From positions 37,150,011 to 37,214,010 of the forward strand of contig OX328096.1 of the NCBI GenBank assembly GCA_946811185.2: a stretch of 64,000 nt of DNA, given 5' to 3'. How positions within the stretch are numbered: the stretch's first letter is position 1; every line of letters starts with the position of its first letter. Shown one piece after another: positions 21,195-32,068 of this stretch. Origin of the DNA: Hippopus hippopus. Lineage: Eukaryota > Mollusca > Bivalvia > Cardiida > Cardiidae. The position numbers and the translations under genes were made by a program. Below the pieces are notes generated by a model that saw nothing but the letters and a program-made list of their open reading frames with translations, searched no databases and was not told the DNA's origin.

Positions 21195-21265
21195 ATCAGT
21201 TTAATCACATTTAATTTATCGTCCGCAAATGTTTTTTTTAAATAGGCAAGTCTAAAATGTCTTAA
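21195..21265 (-). mobile_element. MITE-A terminal fragment (-)
   Basis: CACATTTAATTTATCGTCCG and AGGCAAGTCTAAAATGTC are the right third of a minus-oriented A. Confidence 0.6.
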
Positions 21266-21269
21266 AGAA

Positions 21270-22036
21270 ACGTGACTTATAAGATATGATTACGTTTGGT
21301 GGTACATAACCGTATAAGCTCCGTCTATAAAATAAATTCAAGCTCATACGAAGTATCTTTTACAATTTCAGCAATCGGTCGCAAACTTTTTTGACCACGT
21401 ATACGGTTTATGCGCCTAATACAAACCGTACTAGACCTTTATTTATCGACATACATTTGGACACTTTATGTACAGGACATAGTCAAACGAAAGGAAGTTG
21501 TACTTTAAGCAGGTGTCTGTGCCTTTAAAGCGACTTAAAACTAGATTTTGGTTCGCGTTTACGGCACTCTTCTTGTAGAAATAGGAGGTTACATATCTAA
21601 CCCTGCCTGAACACTATACGTGGGCCCCTATATGTTTGTAAATTATTTTTTGAGAAAAAATACAGAATAAAACCAAAATAATCTTAAATTACCGGGGCTA
21701 AAACTCTCCAAATATTACATATAAATGAGCGGATAATATACCAGTTTTAATGTCAATATTTATAGACATCAAGTAAATGCTAAAGTTTTGTGTGAAATCT
21801 GTACCATGGTGATGGTATTTTGCTATTTCATTGACCAATACTTAGTACAAAAGCAAACCTCGTGTTGAAATACTAGCGTCGAGATTATTAGCAACTGCTA
21901 TAAATAGACGATGGGTACCGGCGCACCATCATCTGTCACATGACAAGCTATGCACACTCGGTTAGCTAGTAATAAAGAAATCGGATTTTTCTATTGCCAG
22001 ACATTGTCACTGTTGAAGCTGTGGATTGAAAGCTGC

Positions 22037-22040
<4 letters not shown>
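21270..22040. other. Intronic stretch without recognised repeats
   Basis: No MITE or SINE was identified. A canonical-looking CTATAAATAG sits near 21898-21907, but nothing downstream supports a promoter. Confidence 0.35.
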
Positions 22041-22074
<34 letters not shown>

Positions 22075-22084
22075 CCCCCCCCCC
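22041..22084. repeat. (CT)n followed by poly-C
   Basis: Fifteen CT units run into thirteen C. Confidence 0.95.
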
Positions 22085-22205
22085 ACGGTGGCCCAACTAT
22101 TGTCAACAACAAACAAGAGTATTTTTCGAAGGTTACCTTCCCTTCTTATCTTCTAATTTGGGTTACCTTTTTGATAGTCAACAAGCTCGACTTTGAAGCA
22201 TTTCT

Positions 22206-22409
22206 TTAACCATTATGCCGCGACTCAATTACCTTTTGCGAACGGTATAGATCAAGATCAGACTGCACAGAACGTGCAGTCTGATCTTGGATCTACACTG
22301 TCCGATAAGGAGATACTATTCCCCAAAACATAACATGGAGATAGCAACATTGGGTTTTTACTATCGAATTGAACATTTCATTTTAGTTATTTAGCAGGAT
22401 AAGGGTTAA
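22206..22409 (+). mobile_element. MITE-B copy (+), 204 bp
   Basis: TTAACCATTATGCCGCGACT to AGCAGGATAAGGGTTAA. The hairpin at about 22241-22304 has one arm GATCAAGATC and the other GATCTTGGATC, the usual one-base bulge. Confidence 0.92.
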
Positions 22410-22944
22410 GTGGTGACAAAGATATCACAAAAATATTTGCACGACGCAGATGAGGACAGGACTGTGACATTATCTCGACGTTCGAAAATAGCCAAGCTAA
22501 AAAGAAAGGGTCGGGGGTCTGAAGATTTGTTAAAAAGTTACAACAACAGTAACAAAAATGTCACAATGCCTAATTATTAGCCATAGAGTCTTAATTAACA
22601 ATTATTTTATGTGGGGAGAAAACAAAGGATATTTTTTAGTGTCATTAGGGGAATTAAAACGACAGGTTTTTGAGTTCCATGCCTATGTTCCGATGACACG
22701 TGACGCGGACTCACACTTTATCAGTTATCTGCCTGTGTAGTTCATGCTGCAACGATGTCACGTGACCATGAAAATATAGAAAAGATTGCTGTTTAGACAT
22801 CAGAAACTGGACAATATTCCACTGAGTACAAGCCATGATTGGTACAGCTACTGGGGATATGTAGAAGTTCGCAGATCACAAATGTAATTAGTCGCCATCT
22901 GACGTCAAAGCGACTAATGAGTCTATTTCTTGCTTGCTTCAAGC

Positions 22945-23168
22945 TTTACCACACGTCCTCATTTCAGACTGGCCCCAATACTGGAAGCATTTGCAGACAA
23001 TAAATCATACGTTCTTTATGTGATAGAAATTTGATTTTGAATAGGTAGAAACATTTTGGGAAAAGGAGAAAATGGTGGCTACCAGCATTATCTACTTTTC
23101 CCACATTTTTTCCCAACAGTTTTCTTCCTCAAAGTCGTTAGATCTTGAGATTGTATGGTATAGGGTTA
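22945..23168 (+). mobile_element. MITE-A copy (+)
   Basis: CTTTACCACACGTCCTC to GTATGGTATAGGGTTAA. The core GGGAAAAGGAGAAAATGGTG pairs with CACTATC-type changes on the right arm. Confidence 0.85.
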
Positions 23169-23296
23169 AATCATCTCGACATGAAGCTCTCATCCTTCAA
23201 CTCAAAGTATTTCTGTATGATATGTCACAACAGTGGCAACATTGTGATTTCTGCAAGCCTTGGTCTACTACTACTGTCTCCATGTCCTTCAATTTT

Positions 23297-23366
23297 CTCA
23301 CAGTGTTAAAAAAATCCTGTTCTTTTCAGGACCGTTAAAATATAAGATTGTTTGGTAAAGGGTTAC
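23297..23366 (+). mobile_element. MITE-A right-end fragment (+)
   Basis: TCACAGTGTTAAAAA, then AGGACCGTTAAAATATAAGA, then TTTGGTAAAGGGTTA. Core and left half are absent. Confidence 0.7.
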
Positions 23367-23609
23367 GCTTTTTCCCCAAAGGCTATCCAGGAATGTTCCG
23401 TACACAAGACGCAGATTGACAGCATTAGGGGTTACTTAGTATATCCAGTTGCACTATACGTGATATTATGAACTTTTCAAATGGAGAAAAAAAATGTGTC
23501 GGAGGATTTTTGTACTAATAAACGAAGTGTAGATGTAATGATAATTTGGAAACGTTGTTGCAATTTTCCTTCACGGTAAATTCTCTATTCAAGAATCGTT
23601 CACTTACCG

Positions 23610-23832
23610 GGGTCATCCGTTGCTCAGTGGTTAAGTTGAATTGGCAATCAAGAAATTAATCTTTGTCTGATTCCCGCAACAGGTGCTGGTCACGTGGGAG
23701 TTTCTTTGGGGAAGGCACAGCAGCGCGACGGCCGAGTACTGGTAAAACCATGCACCGGAATGAATAAATGAGTTTCTTTGTAATTTTACTGAAATACTTG
23801 CACATAAAAAACGGAGTTAAACACCCTTAAAT
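23610..23832 (+). mobile_element. tRNA-derived SINE (+)
   Basis: GTTGCTCAGTGGTTAAG (A box), CTGATTCCCGCAAC near the B-box place, CACGTGGGAGTTTCTTTGGG in the body, and AAACGGAGTTAAACACCC at the tail. Confidence 0.75.
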
Positions 23833-24017
23833 ATCCAACATTCACTGTCGATTTGTCATTATGAGGTAACAGATTAAATCATGAGATAACAATGCATTTA
23901 GGTACTTACGCGTTGAAATCTCATCTAACTGTAAATATTTTTTTTTTTGTAATATTTCAGCTATTTTAGCTAATTTATCGACCTTAGTACATCACAGAGC
24001 GTCCCAAGTAGTTTCTG

Positions 24018-24090
24018 TATGCGGGGTACAGCCGATATCAGACTTCACAGAACGTATAATGTGATCTTGAATCTGCATAGAAACTCGGAG
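24018..24090. mobile_element. MITE-B hairpin, worn
   Basis: GATATCAGACTTCACAGAAC and GTGATCTTGAATCTGCAT are the arms. Confidence 0.55.
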
Positions 24091-24652
24091 CTTATACAAA
24101 AAATCTTTTCAATTTCATGAGAATGTTTTTGAACGGTTGAAATTAGTCAAATTCCATTCATTTTGGAGAAAAAATGTATTGGGTTCATCTTGTTGCTTGT
24201 TAAAATACAACCTTTACGCCCTTCCCTTTGGCAGCTTTTGCAAAACTTTGCGAAAAAGAGAACAATTGCTTGCAACTACCGATTGTTCTTTTTCCTTCAG
24301 TTTTTTTTTAAACACGTTTAAAACATGTGTTTTCTCTCTTTCATAATACTTTTTGTGACATCCTTTGTGTAATTTTAGAATTTCCTTACTATAATTTGAA
24401 GCAGCTTTTGTCGGTATGTCTTGAGATAAGTTGTTTAGTTAAGGATAAAATGATAACATCTAAATTACGCGAATCATCTCCAAATTGTCAAGAAAAAAAT
24501 CTCAAATTATTGGCATGCTTGCTGTATCTGTTTTTGCAATTGACGTTATCGGTTTTAAATAGGCGATCATTGGCTGTGATGTATAACCCATTAAATCACA
24601 AATACGAGTGTATAGGTATAATCTCTTTGAAAACATTTTTGGAAAAGAATTT

Positions 24653-24913
24653 GAGCCATGCATTGGCAACAGGGGGCTTAATGCATCTCCGTGATGCATG
24701 ATACCCAGCAAGTCATCACAGAATTAATCATTCCTAAAATCCGTTTCGTGTAACAATCTACTGAATCACGAGCTACACTGGTCCTTTGACATACAGAAAA
24801 TTGACCAATGGCGAAAAGTTTTGACTCAGGTCAGCCTGCGTGGACTGGGCAAGGTGACCTGAGTCGATACTTTTCACAAATGCATCAAGCTTCCTTTTCA
24901 CAGAGCATGGCTG
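24653..24913 (-). mobile_element. MITE-C copy (-), 261 bp
   Basis: GAGCCATGCATTGGCAACAG to CTTTTCACAGAGCATGGCTG. The hairpin near 24812-24878 is CTCAGGTCAGCCTGCG with GTGACCTGAG and has a few mismatches. Same length and orientation as the copy at 41149. Confidence 0.92.
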
Positions 24914-24984
24914 ATTTGTTTTTAGAATTAGAAATTACATATTTCTATTCTGTTTTGCCGCGGAATCTCACAAAGAACGGAAAA

Positions 24985-25050
24985 ACGTTTATCAAAGATC
25001 TTGCTGCACATTCTATGCAGTCTTATCTTGATCTATACCAAAGCATGCCA
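24985..25050. mobile_element. MITE-B hairpin, right side
   Basis: GCACATTCTATGCAGTCTTA then TCTTGATCTATACC. Confidence 0.55.
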
Positions 25051-25324
25051 TTTATACCCGAAAAAGTGGGAAGGCAACAAAAAAGATAGTGCAGAGATGA
25101 TACCGTATAGCAAAAGACCAAGCGGCTTTGAGACCTAGGTGTTAAATGCGCCGCTAACTTGGCAAGTGCTAAAAAAAGCACAGTGTAACTTTGATCATGG
25201 TTAAAATCTCTGTCCTACATCTTTTAATCTTAAACTGCTGTGTAACTTAAATAACAATTGCTAGCAAAAAGTAAAACCCCAAAATAATTGTACATGTAGT
25301 TTCGAAGTTCCTTGTTTAAATACC

Positions 25325-25412
25325 ACGGTATCGGACTGTAATGATCAAAGGTCAGACTCCACAGTCTACATTGTCTGCAAGGCGCATCGAGTTACGCTAA
25401 GTAGCTTCGATA
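25325..25412 (-). mobile_element. MITE-B copy (-), degraded
   Basis: ATCGGACTGTAATGATCAAA and GGTCAGACTCCACAGTCTAC, then GAGTTACGCTAAGTAGC, the worn terminus. The right hairpin arm is deleted. Confidence 0.5.
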
Positions 25413-25929
25413 GATGTTTTGAATCTTCAAAAAGACTATGTACAGATCTCCTTTTCATGGCGGCGAACTATTTTTGACAAGGGCCATCATGCATCTTGAT
25501 TACCCTAGAAATCTCATAAAGCTTTGATCTTAAGTTTAAAACTATTTATATTACATCGATTGTGAAACAAGTTCTGACAACTTTTATTAATCACCCTCGA
25601 TGATTGCTTCCTGGAAACCTTAACCAGTAGATATACTCGCACAGCTATGTGGATGGTTGCAAAGGTTGACCCGGTTCACAAGGGTTACGAGCTTTTTGGC
25701 TTTGTCACGTGAATGACATCTTTGGTTATCAGGTAATTCACTCGTCTCCTTCGATTATTTCATTTCTTTTTTTTTTCTGGTTTAAGTTTATCGAAATGCT
25801 AATAGATGAAGGTAAGAGTTATCTGATTAACAAGTGGCAAGAATTCGATATGATTTTAATGTGTCGAGCATCTGTTCATCATTATCATCTTCAGCACATA
25901 GGCCTATAACCAACTGCTTTTCTAAGATA

Positions 25930-26010
25930 AATCTCATCACATTTAGTCACATTTAATTCGTTGTTGTTGGACTTGTCTAAAATTTCGTCGGCTGATAAAG
26001 AATTAACTTC
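25930..26010 (-). mobile_element. MITE-A terminal fragment (-)
   Basis: CACATTTAGTCACATTTAAT, GGACTTGTCTAAAATTTCG and GATAAAGAATTAA are the right end. Confidence 0.65.
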
Positions 26011-27140
26011 CTTTGCTGCTTCTCGATCTTTGTACAGAAAGCCCTCCAGATCTGTACCCTCGATTAGAGATGCAAGATGAACGAATTTAAATCTGTTAAA
26101 AATACACCTACACCAGAGTAGCATTACAATCTGCTAGACTAGAACCATCTCCTTTACACGAACATCTTAATATGTCAACCACCTGTAGGGGGGGCGTTTT
26201 ATACACATTGAACGTATATTTGACCCATGCTTTGCCCAAAATTGCAGGTCTACCGCACTTTTGAAAACACATTGACATTGTCTTTTCAAGCTTCTCACCT
26301 TTCATTTATTTCCATGTATCACGTAAATAACCCTGGACTTTATCGAGAGATCGTTAATAATACCACATATCATCTGCACCACCTAGATAAAAGTAAACAT
26401 GGCGGCGATTTTTAAATGTGATAACACGTAATAATAATGTGTACTCCCGTAAGCTGTGTTGGGCATATTCATATATATATATCTGATATAGTTGTGTAGT
26501 CGAAATACACTTTGAACAGCATCCGGTTTAGTTTCTGTGCTTGATACTTTTAAATTATGACTATTAATTAAACAGAACGATCAACTGCATTCGTCCGCTA
26601 TTTGCAAAACAGAAATTAAATGAATGTGTTGCTAGCGGATTTAGAAACGTGTACTGCGAACTCATGTGTCATCTTTTGGACTACTCACAAAATTGCTTTA
26701 GGAGGTAGATCTAATGTATGTTTGAAGTCACATCCAAGAGTTATCGCTTCCGGGGTCCACGCTAGTTAAATGTTAAAATCATTGAGTTTGTAAGCGAGTA
26801 GTATAGAACCCCCCCACACACACGGAAATGTGCTTTTGGCAATTTTTCTTTTTGTCCAGACCTTTACACTGGTCAGCTACCGTGGAAGCACGGATAAGGG
26901 TACTTACACCGCAACAAGTTATGGGGTTTGTAAGGTAGAGGTTAGATTTCATCCACTGTCTGGCGGAGACGTTCGGTTGGAAATGTATTTTTGGACATTA
27001 TTGCTGGTCAGAGACCTGGATAGCATTGATTTGGACGCTATGTTTCCTAAATGCTATGTCTGAATTTAAAAAAAAAAACTTAAAAGTGCATTAAAAAGGA
27101 CCAAATAAAGAATTACACTATTTTCATGTTGTAGGACAAT
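26011..27140. other. Intronic stretch without recognised repeats
   Basis: About 1.1 kb with no MITE or SINE recognised. The open frame at 26830-27063 has a hydrophobic start but no acceptor/donor pair and no family motif, so it is not annotated. Confidence 0.4.
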
Positions 27141-27355
27141 TTAACCCTTAGGTTGCTAAACGCGACTCACTGACCTTTTGCGGACAGAGAAGATCAAGAT
27201 CAGACTGCACAGAACGTGCAGTCTGATCTTGGATCTACACTGTCCGATTAGGATATATTGTCCCCCCAAAAAAATTAACTTTGAAATAGCAACATTTGGG
27301 TGTTTACTATCAACTTGAAAGTTTCATGTAAATTATTTAGCGGGATAAGAGTTAA
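27141..27355 (+). mobile_element. MITE-B copy (+), 215 bp, near consensus
   Basis: TTAACCCTTAGGTTGCTAAA to AGCGGGATAAGAGTTAA with TTAA at both ends. The hairpin is 27182-27245. The right half includes TTTGAAATAGCAACATTTGG. A good reference copy. Confidence 0.95.
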
Positions 27356-27551
27356 AAGTGCGTGTGGAGGTGTTTTTCTGTTTTATATTCGTTAGCGGCA
27401 TTAAATAACACATGGCATTGCTTTATATTAACGATTCATGGGTGTTATAGCAGTGTCTGCACTATCTGCACTATAAAACACCGAAACCCCCGATAAAATT
27501 TGCAGCTGGAGACTCAGAAAATATCCTTGTAAATTTGTCTGGGATTAAGGT

Positions 27552-27764
27552 TTAACCCTTTACCACGTAATCCCGAGTTTTAACTACCCGCAAGGAAAGG
27601 TACTCTTGAAAACATTGTGATAAAGGAGAATATGCTGTTAAGCAGCGTTTTCTTGTTTTCTCACAATGTTATATACTCTTCAAAAGAAAAAAAAATCATA
27701 ATTTGTGCAAAATTTAGTTTTAAGTTGGACCAGTGTAAACTTTTGTCTTGCGGTCAAAGGTTTA
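27552..27764 (-). mobile_element. MITE-A copy (-), worn
   Basis: TTAACCCTTTACCACGTAAT to CGGTCAAAGGTTTA. Arms are worn (GATAAAGGAGAATATGCTG). A further weak A-like hairpin lies at 27785-27850 (GGCGAAAGGAGACATTGCTC) and another at 28090-28150. Confidence 0.85.
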
Positions 27765-28154
27765 TGCTTAATGGTACATAAAGACATTCTGGCGAAAGGA
27801 GACATTGCTCGTAGCGAGCTATTTATGCTTTCCCCATAATGTTTTCAAAGATGGCCTGCCATAAGATAAATAATTAAGTCTGCGAAAGGTCTTTTATCGT
27901 AAATAAAACTTGGATCGCAAAAACCAAAAGCACAGCTTTTTATAGAGATTCAGGTGAACATTTATAACAAATGAGAGTCTCACAGCGTCCTTGAGTATTT
28001 TTTTTTACTGTATAGTGTAATTCATTGTTTTTAGGATGGATAATAAGGCAGAAAAAGAAAGAGAAGAAAAAAATAATAAATGTGGTCACACGTTAAAACG
28101 AGAAATAACTGCTGTTAACGCAGCTTCGCATGTTTCGACTTTGTTAATGTTTTA

Positions 28155-28376
28155 TCCTTTTACCAATCAAAACAGAAGGACAAAATTTTAGACTTCACCT
28201 AATTGAAAGCATTAAAGTTTGCAGACGAAAAATTACATAAGGCTCAAAAACTAAAATTTGTCCTTGAAAGGTTAGAAAACATTGTAGGAAAGAGAGAGAG
28301 TTCTGTTTAACAGTATTTTCTCCTTTTACCCTCAATATTTTCAAAAGCCTTCTCCTTCTAGGTCGTTCAAACGCAA
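28155..28376 (+). mobile_element. MITE-A copy (+)
   Basis: GGACAAAATTTTAGACTTCA, then GTTAGAAAACATTGTAGGAA and the right arm ATTTTCTCCTTTTACCC. Ends near AGGTCGTTCAAACG. Confidence 0.8.
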
Positions 28377-28387
28377 CATCATACATG

Positions 28388-28700
28388 TAACGACCCAGAG
28401 TTAGAAAGCTTTTTAAGGATTACGACCCCTAACTCATCGGTAAATATCGTGTAACATCGACGTTTTCGTAAAGGCTATTCGGCCAATCTCGGCAGCTTCC
28501 GTCTTTTAATATAAGAGTTAGGGGCCGTAGACCTTAAAACATCATGGAAAAAGAAAAAATGTTTGTTACCAGCATTTTCTCAATGTTTTCTATTGTTTCT
28601 AAGACAAATACCGTCATTTGAGCCACCGTTATTTTGTCGTTTGCTAAAGCTTTAAAGACGATAGCTGGCTAAGCATCAGTAAAGAAGACAAAGTTTTAAA
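28388..28700 (-). mobile_element. MITE-A copy (-) split by MITE-I
   Basis: TGTAACGACCCAGAGTTAG is the left part up to 28412. AAAACATCATGGAAAAAGAA and GTTACCAGCATTTTCTC resume after 28537. The left arm therefore continues across the MITE-I insertion. Confidence 0.75.
28413..28537. mobile_element. MITE-I, 125 bp, TTAA-flanked, nested in MITE-A
   Basis: TTAAGGATTACGACCCCTAA at the left mirrors GTTAGGGGCCGTAGACCTTA then A at the right. The ends are TTAA and the inverted repeats are about 23 bp with mismatches. Only one copy was seen in the window. Confidence 0.75.
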
Positions 28701-28769
28701 AAAAATAATAAATATATACCTTTCAATGGAATTTCCTAAAAGGCTACGTAGTCTCTTAATTTATTTTTA

Positions 28770-28918
28770 GATTTGCGCCAGGGTTTCGCAAAGACATGTG
28801 GGAATATCACAAGATCAATAACGCACATCGATTAACATGGAATCGTATTCAAATTAGGACGCTGACGTCATCCCTGATCTCATGAAAATAGACGAAGTTA
28901 CTGATTGCCGTAAGACCA
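28770..28918 (-). repeat. Dispersed repeat J, copy 2 (-)
   Basis: On the minus strand it reads CTATTTTCATGAGATCAGGG, ATGACGTCA, CTAATTTGAATACGATTCCA and CTTTGCGAAA, in the same order as copies 1 and 3. Confidence 0.65.
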
Positions 28919-29192
28919 TCCCGTTATCTAAACGACAAAAAATGCAATTTTTTACTGAATGTAGCCGAAGAGTTCCTTTTTTGTTGCAAATACAAATACA
29001 TCTAGTATTTATATGTGTTTAATAAAAAATTTGATTTCAAGCAACATAATTAAGTACGTCACTTTACACTTAATTCTGAGGATTAACATTTATAAGATCT
29101 GAATTCGTCAGAATGTCTGCACATTCCTCATCTTAGGCTCTGTGCAGACTGTTTCAGATCGGCCCTTTTATCATGTACATTAGCGTTTAAGT

Positions 29193-29617
29193 CAAACCCT
29201 TTACCAGATAATCCCGAGTCTTAACGACCCCACCCCCTCAAGAAAAAGAAGACTTTTGAAAACATTGCGGAAAAAATGAGAAATTTCTCCTTTTTCAGCA
29301 ATGTATTCTACGCTAAAAAAATACAAAGTTCATGTTTTGAGTTACATTTAATTTATCGCCTGCAAGTGCCTTTAACTCTTTACCACACAATGACGCCTTT
29401 TAACGCCCCTGAAGAAGAGGCCTTTTGAAAACATTGTGGGAAAAGGAGAAAATGCTGGTAACCAGCATTTTCTCCTTTTCTCACAAAGTTTTCTACCCTA
29501 TCAAAGAAAAGTTGCGTCATTTGAGCCACTATGAAATTGTCGTCTGCAAATGCTTTCAATTTGGATAGGTCTTAAATTTTGCCGTGTGGTAAAGGGTTAA
29601 AATGGACAAGTCTAAAA
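29193..29617 (-). mobile_element. Outer MITE-A (-) interrupted by a second A
   Basis: CAAACCCTTTACCAGATAAT at the left. The host runs to GCAAGTGCCT, stops at TTAA (29372), and resumes at 29601 with AATGGACAAGTCTAAAATTA. Removing the inner A plus one TTAA restores the family spacing exactly. Its far end is lost where B2 entered. Confidence 0.88.
29372..29600 (-). mobile_element. Inner MITE-A (-), 229 bp, near consensus
   Basis: TTAACTCTTTACCACACAAT to GTGTGGTAAAGGGTTAA with TTAA on both sides. Its core is a near-perfect palindrome (centre GGTAACC). It is younger than the A it sits in. Confidence 0.95.
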
Positions 29618-30091
29618 TTAACCAATTTCAGAGCCATAGGCGAAAACAGGGGCTTTTACGGACGGCATAGAAAAAGATCATACTGCACTGAGGTATAGAA
29701 CGTACAGTCCGATCCTTTACTTATACTGTTTGCTTGTTTAGTCAAGAATCCAAGCTAAGAATCTTTCTGAGTGTCGACGGATTGTGTTTTTAGCCATCAA
29801 AAGAAGTTAGGGTTTTATGAGTCATGCACTGTGTAAAAGGCTTTTAATATATCGTTCCAGGTCAACCTACCTAGTCTATGCAGTCTATCCTGGGCCGAAA
29901 CTTTTTAATATTTGTAAATTTTCTGCATGTCAAAGGACTAGTCAACCTCATGATTCAGTCAGTTCCTGGACAAAATGGCTTTTATGGATCCATAATTATG
30001 TGATGACTTTTTAGGTATAACTCATCACGAAGATGCATTAGATCCTCCTTTTTCCAGAGGGCCGCTGATATGTTTAGCGCTGAAAGAGTTA
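29618..30091 (+). mobile_element. MITE-B2 (+) split by a MITE-C
   Basis: TTAACCAATTTCAGAGCCAT, then AACAGGGGCTTTTACGGACG, the hairpin arms, and TTGTTTAGTCAAGAATCC. It breaks at 29818; the B2 terminus AGCGCTGAAAGAGTTA lies on the far side of the C element at 30076-30091. Confidence 0.82.
29819..30068 (+). mobile_element. MITE-C copy (+), nested in B2
   Basis: GAGTCATGCACTGTGTAAAA to CTTTTTCCAGAGGGCC. TTTATGGATCCATAATTATG is the internal family block. The hairpin (TTCCAGGTCAACCTACC) is worn. Confidence 0.88.
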
Positions 30092-30277
30092 GGAGAAAGT
30101 ACATGAGACACAAGAAAAATATTTGGGCCAAGAAAGAAGGTAGTGCTAAACAGTCATAAAACCCTGAAATTGACAAGATTAAAAGTCCATCAAGACGCGC
30201 AAAAACTAACATACATCACTGACAGCGGATTGCTTAGTTAGTTACAAATACGTCTTTTCAGGCTGAAAATAGTCGAC

Positions 30278-30356
30278 ATTTTTTGAAAATATAGTGGGAA
30301 AAGAAGCTATTACTTATTCAAGCAATTACTTACTTTCCATCAGTGTTTTTGGTGTC
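30278..30356. mobile_element. A-like hairpin remnant
   Basis: GAAAATATAGTGGGAAAAGA and CTTTCCATCAGTGTTTTTG resemble old A arms with a different centre (TATTCAAGCAATTACT). Confidence 0.35.
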
Positions 30357-30457
30357 ATGCAAATTAGGCACTTTCCTTTTCTTTGAATAGTTGTCGTGTG
30401 TGTCATTTCTGCTATTTGGTTGTGTGTGAAAATTGCCTGGATCGTAATAGCTTACCT

Positions 30458-30670
30458 TTAACCCTTTACAACAAAATACTGATGACCTCTAAGAACAAGG
30501 CTCTTGAAAACATTGTAGGAAAAAGAGCAATTACTGGTAACCAGCTTTTTCTCACAATGTTTTCAACCTTGTTTGATACAAATCTTTTCATTTCTGTCAC
30601 GATTATTTGTTGTCGGCAAAAGCTTTCAATTTGGACAAGTCTAAAATTTTGTCGTGTTGTAAAGGGTTGT
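30458..30670 (-). mobile_element. MITE-A copy (-)
   Basis: TTAACCCTTTACAACAAAAT to GTGTTGTAAAGGGTTGTA. The core is shortened on the right arm (AGCTTTTTCTCACAATG). Confidence 0.88.
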
Positions 30671-30914
30671 AGAACCAAATAGCTGGAAAAGATATGTTGG
30701 TAGGGAAAAATGTGTTGCCACTTTATAGGTTTCGACCATCGTAAGAGTTACAAAAATTATCTCTTTGCATTAAAATTAGATTAACACATTTGTCAATAAA
30801 TCACTCTAGTGAAATTACATACCACATTTGGATGCATTTCGGAAAAACTTGAGGATAAATTGAAGTTGTCAACACAGTAGTAAAAAACAAGAAAACTGGG
30901 GATATGATAGATGT

Positions 30915-31012
30915 AGAGAGGGTGACAGAGAGAGACAGATAAACAGAAAAGGAGATAGAACTAGAGACAGACAGAGAGACAGACAGACGACAGACAGACA
31001 GACACAGAAAGT
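30915..31012. repeat. (GACA)n / GA-rich simple repeat
   Basis: Irregular GACA and GAGA units. Minus-strand Ser/Leu/Val-rich frames here are artefacts. Confidence 0.85.
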
Positions 31013-31137
31013 GATAGACAATAAACAATAGACAAATTTTATTTGACGTAAGCTTGCACAGCTCGTCATAAAAAATAATGATAACATACCTTGAAAAACA
31101 TGACGATGTAGTAATTTACAACTGAATTCGTAATATG

Positions 31138-31222
31138 TGATAGAGAGGGAGACAGAGAGAGAGAGAGACAGCGAGAGAGAAAGAGAGGGAGACAGAGAGA
31201 GAGGGAAAGAGACAGAGGAGGG
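31138..31222. repeat. GA-rich simple repeat
   Basis: GAGACAGAGAGAGAGAGAGA-like units throughout. Confidence 0.85.
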
Positions 31223-31249
31223 GAGTTGGAGTCTATTAACCGTGAACCC

Positions 31250-31279
31250 TTTTTTTTTTTTTTTTTGGGGGGGGGGGGG
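31250..31279. repeat. Poly-T then poly-G
   Basis: Seventeen T are followed by thirteen G at the left edge of a B element. Confidence 0.9.
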
Positions 31280-31280
31280 T

Positions 31281-31397
31281 TATCTCCATATCGGGCAGTG
31301 TAGATCCAAGATCAGATTGCACGTTATGTGCAGTCTGATCTTGATCTACACTGTCCGCAACAGGTCCTTGAGATTCTCTTAGCAGCCTAGAGGTTAA
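31281..31397 (-). mobile_element. MITE-B copy (-), left end cut
   Basis: TATCTCCATATCGGGCAGTG, hairpin arms CCAAGATCAGATTGCACG and GTGCAGTCTGATCTTGATC, and terminus AGCAGCCTAGAGGTTAA. The left half is replaced by the homopolymer tract. Confidence 0.85.
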
Positions 31398-31439
31398 CAC
31401 ATCACCTCATTCGGACGAATCTTTACGTCTTGTGGCAGA

Positions 31440-31515
31440 CCACCTTCGAAAACCGTAATTGTGGCAAAAGTAGAAATTGCTAGTAATGAGAAATTTCTCT
31501 ATTCGTCACAACATT
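31440..31515. mobile_element. A-like hairpin remnant
   Basis: TTGTGGCAAAAGTAGAAATT and AATTTCTCTATTCGTCACAA form an imperfect hairpin like an old A core. Confidence 0.35.
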
Positions 31516-31937
31516 TTCACTTGTTTCCTGTTGAAAATCCATATTTTAACAAAGATGTTTCCTTCATTTTATGGTGCAAATTTGTTTCGGGAGTTTTGAA
31601 TAGAGATAACGAGATTTTTAAGCAATTGAAATATTTTATGTAAAATTAACAAAGCTTCTTGAGAGTTATGACACCTTTATACTTGAAATGTTAGGTAACA
31701 AAAACGGATATAGCGTAGAGTTGATGCAAAAACCTAACAGGTGCATTTAGAAAAGGAAGGAGAATGCTTCTTTTATGCTTTCACTTGTAGGAATATAACG
31801 TTTTGTAAGATTTTCTGCGATACTGTCAGCTATTAAAAGGAGAGCTAATTTATTTTACCTACTTTGTTACATCATAAAAGAAAATTGCAGCAGACGGCTT
31901 TGAAAGCATCTTTGTAATATTTGGATCACGAGTAAGC
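31516..31937. other. Intronic stretch, nothing recognised
   Basis: No MITE, SINE or coding signal was identified. Confidence 0.4.
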
Positions 31938-32012
31938 ATTAACCTTTTATTTAAAAAAATCCTGTGCTTTAACGAACCTGGGGAAGAAACATATTTAAAA
32001 CATTGTAGGAAA
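31938..32012 (-). mobile_element. MITE-A left-end fragment (-)
   Basis: TTAACCTTTTATTTAAAAAA, CGAACCTGGGGAAGAAAC, then AAAACATTGTAGGAAAAGGG. Stops inside the left arm. Confidence 0.65.
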
Positions 32013-32068
32013 AGGGCGATCTGAGGTACTAAAGATCGACAATTTAAAACATATATCAACAAATTAAT

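Noticed and set aside
26830..27063. Open frame with a hydrophobic start, considered as a missing propeptide exon
   Set aside because: It has no propeptide motif, no matching splice phase, and exon 1 joins exon 2 directly with a complete family pattern.
19608..29600. CRISPR-like array of regularly recurring palindromes
   Set aside because: Repeats are dispersed at irregular distances, occur in both orientations, carry transposon ends and lie in a eukaryotic intron.
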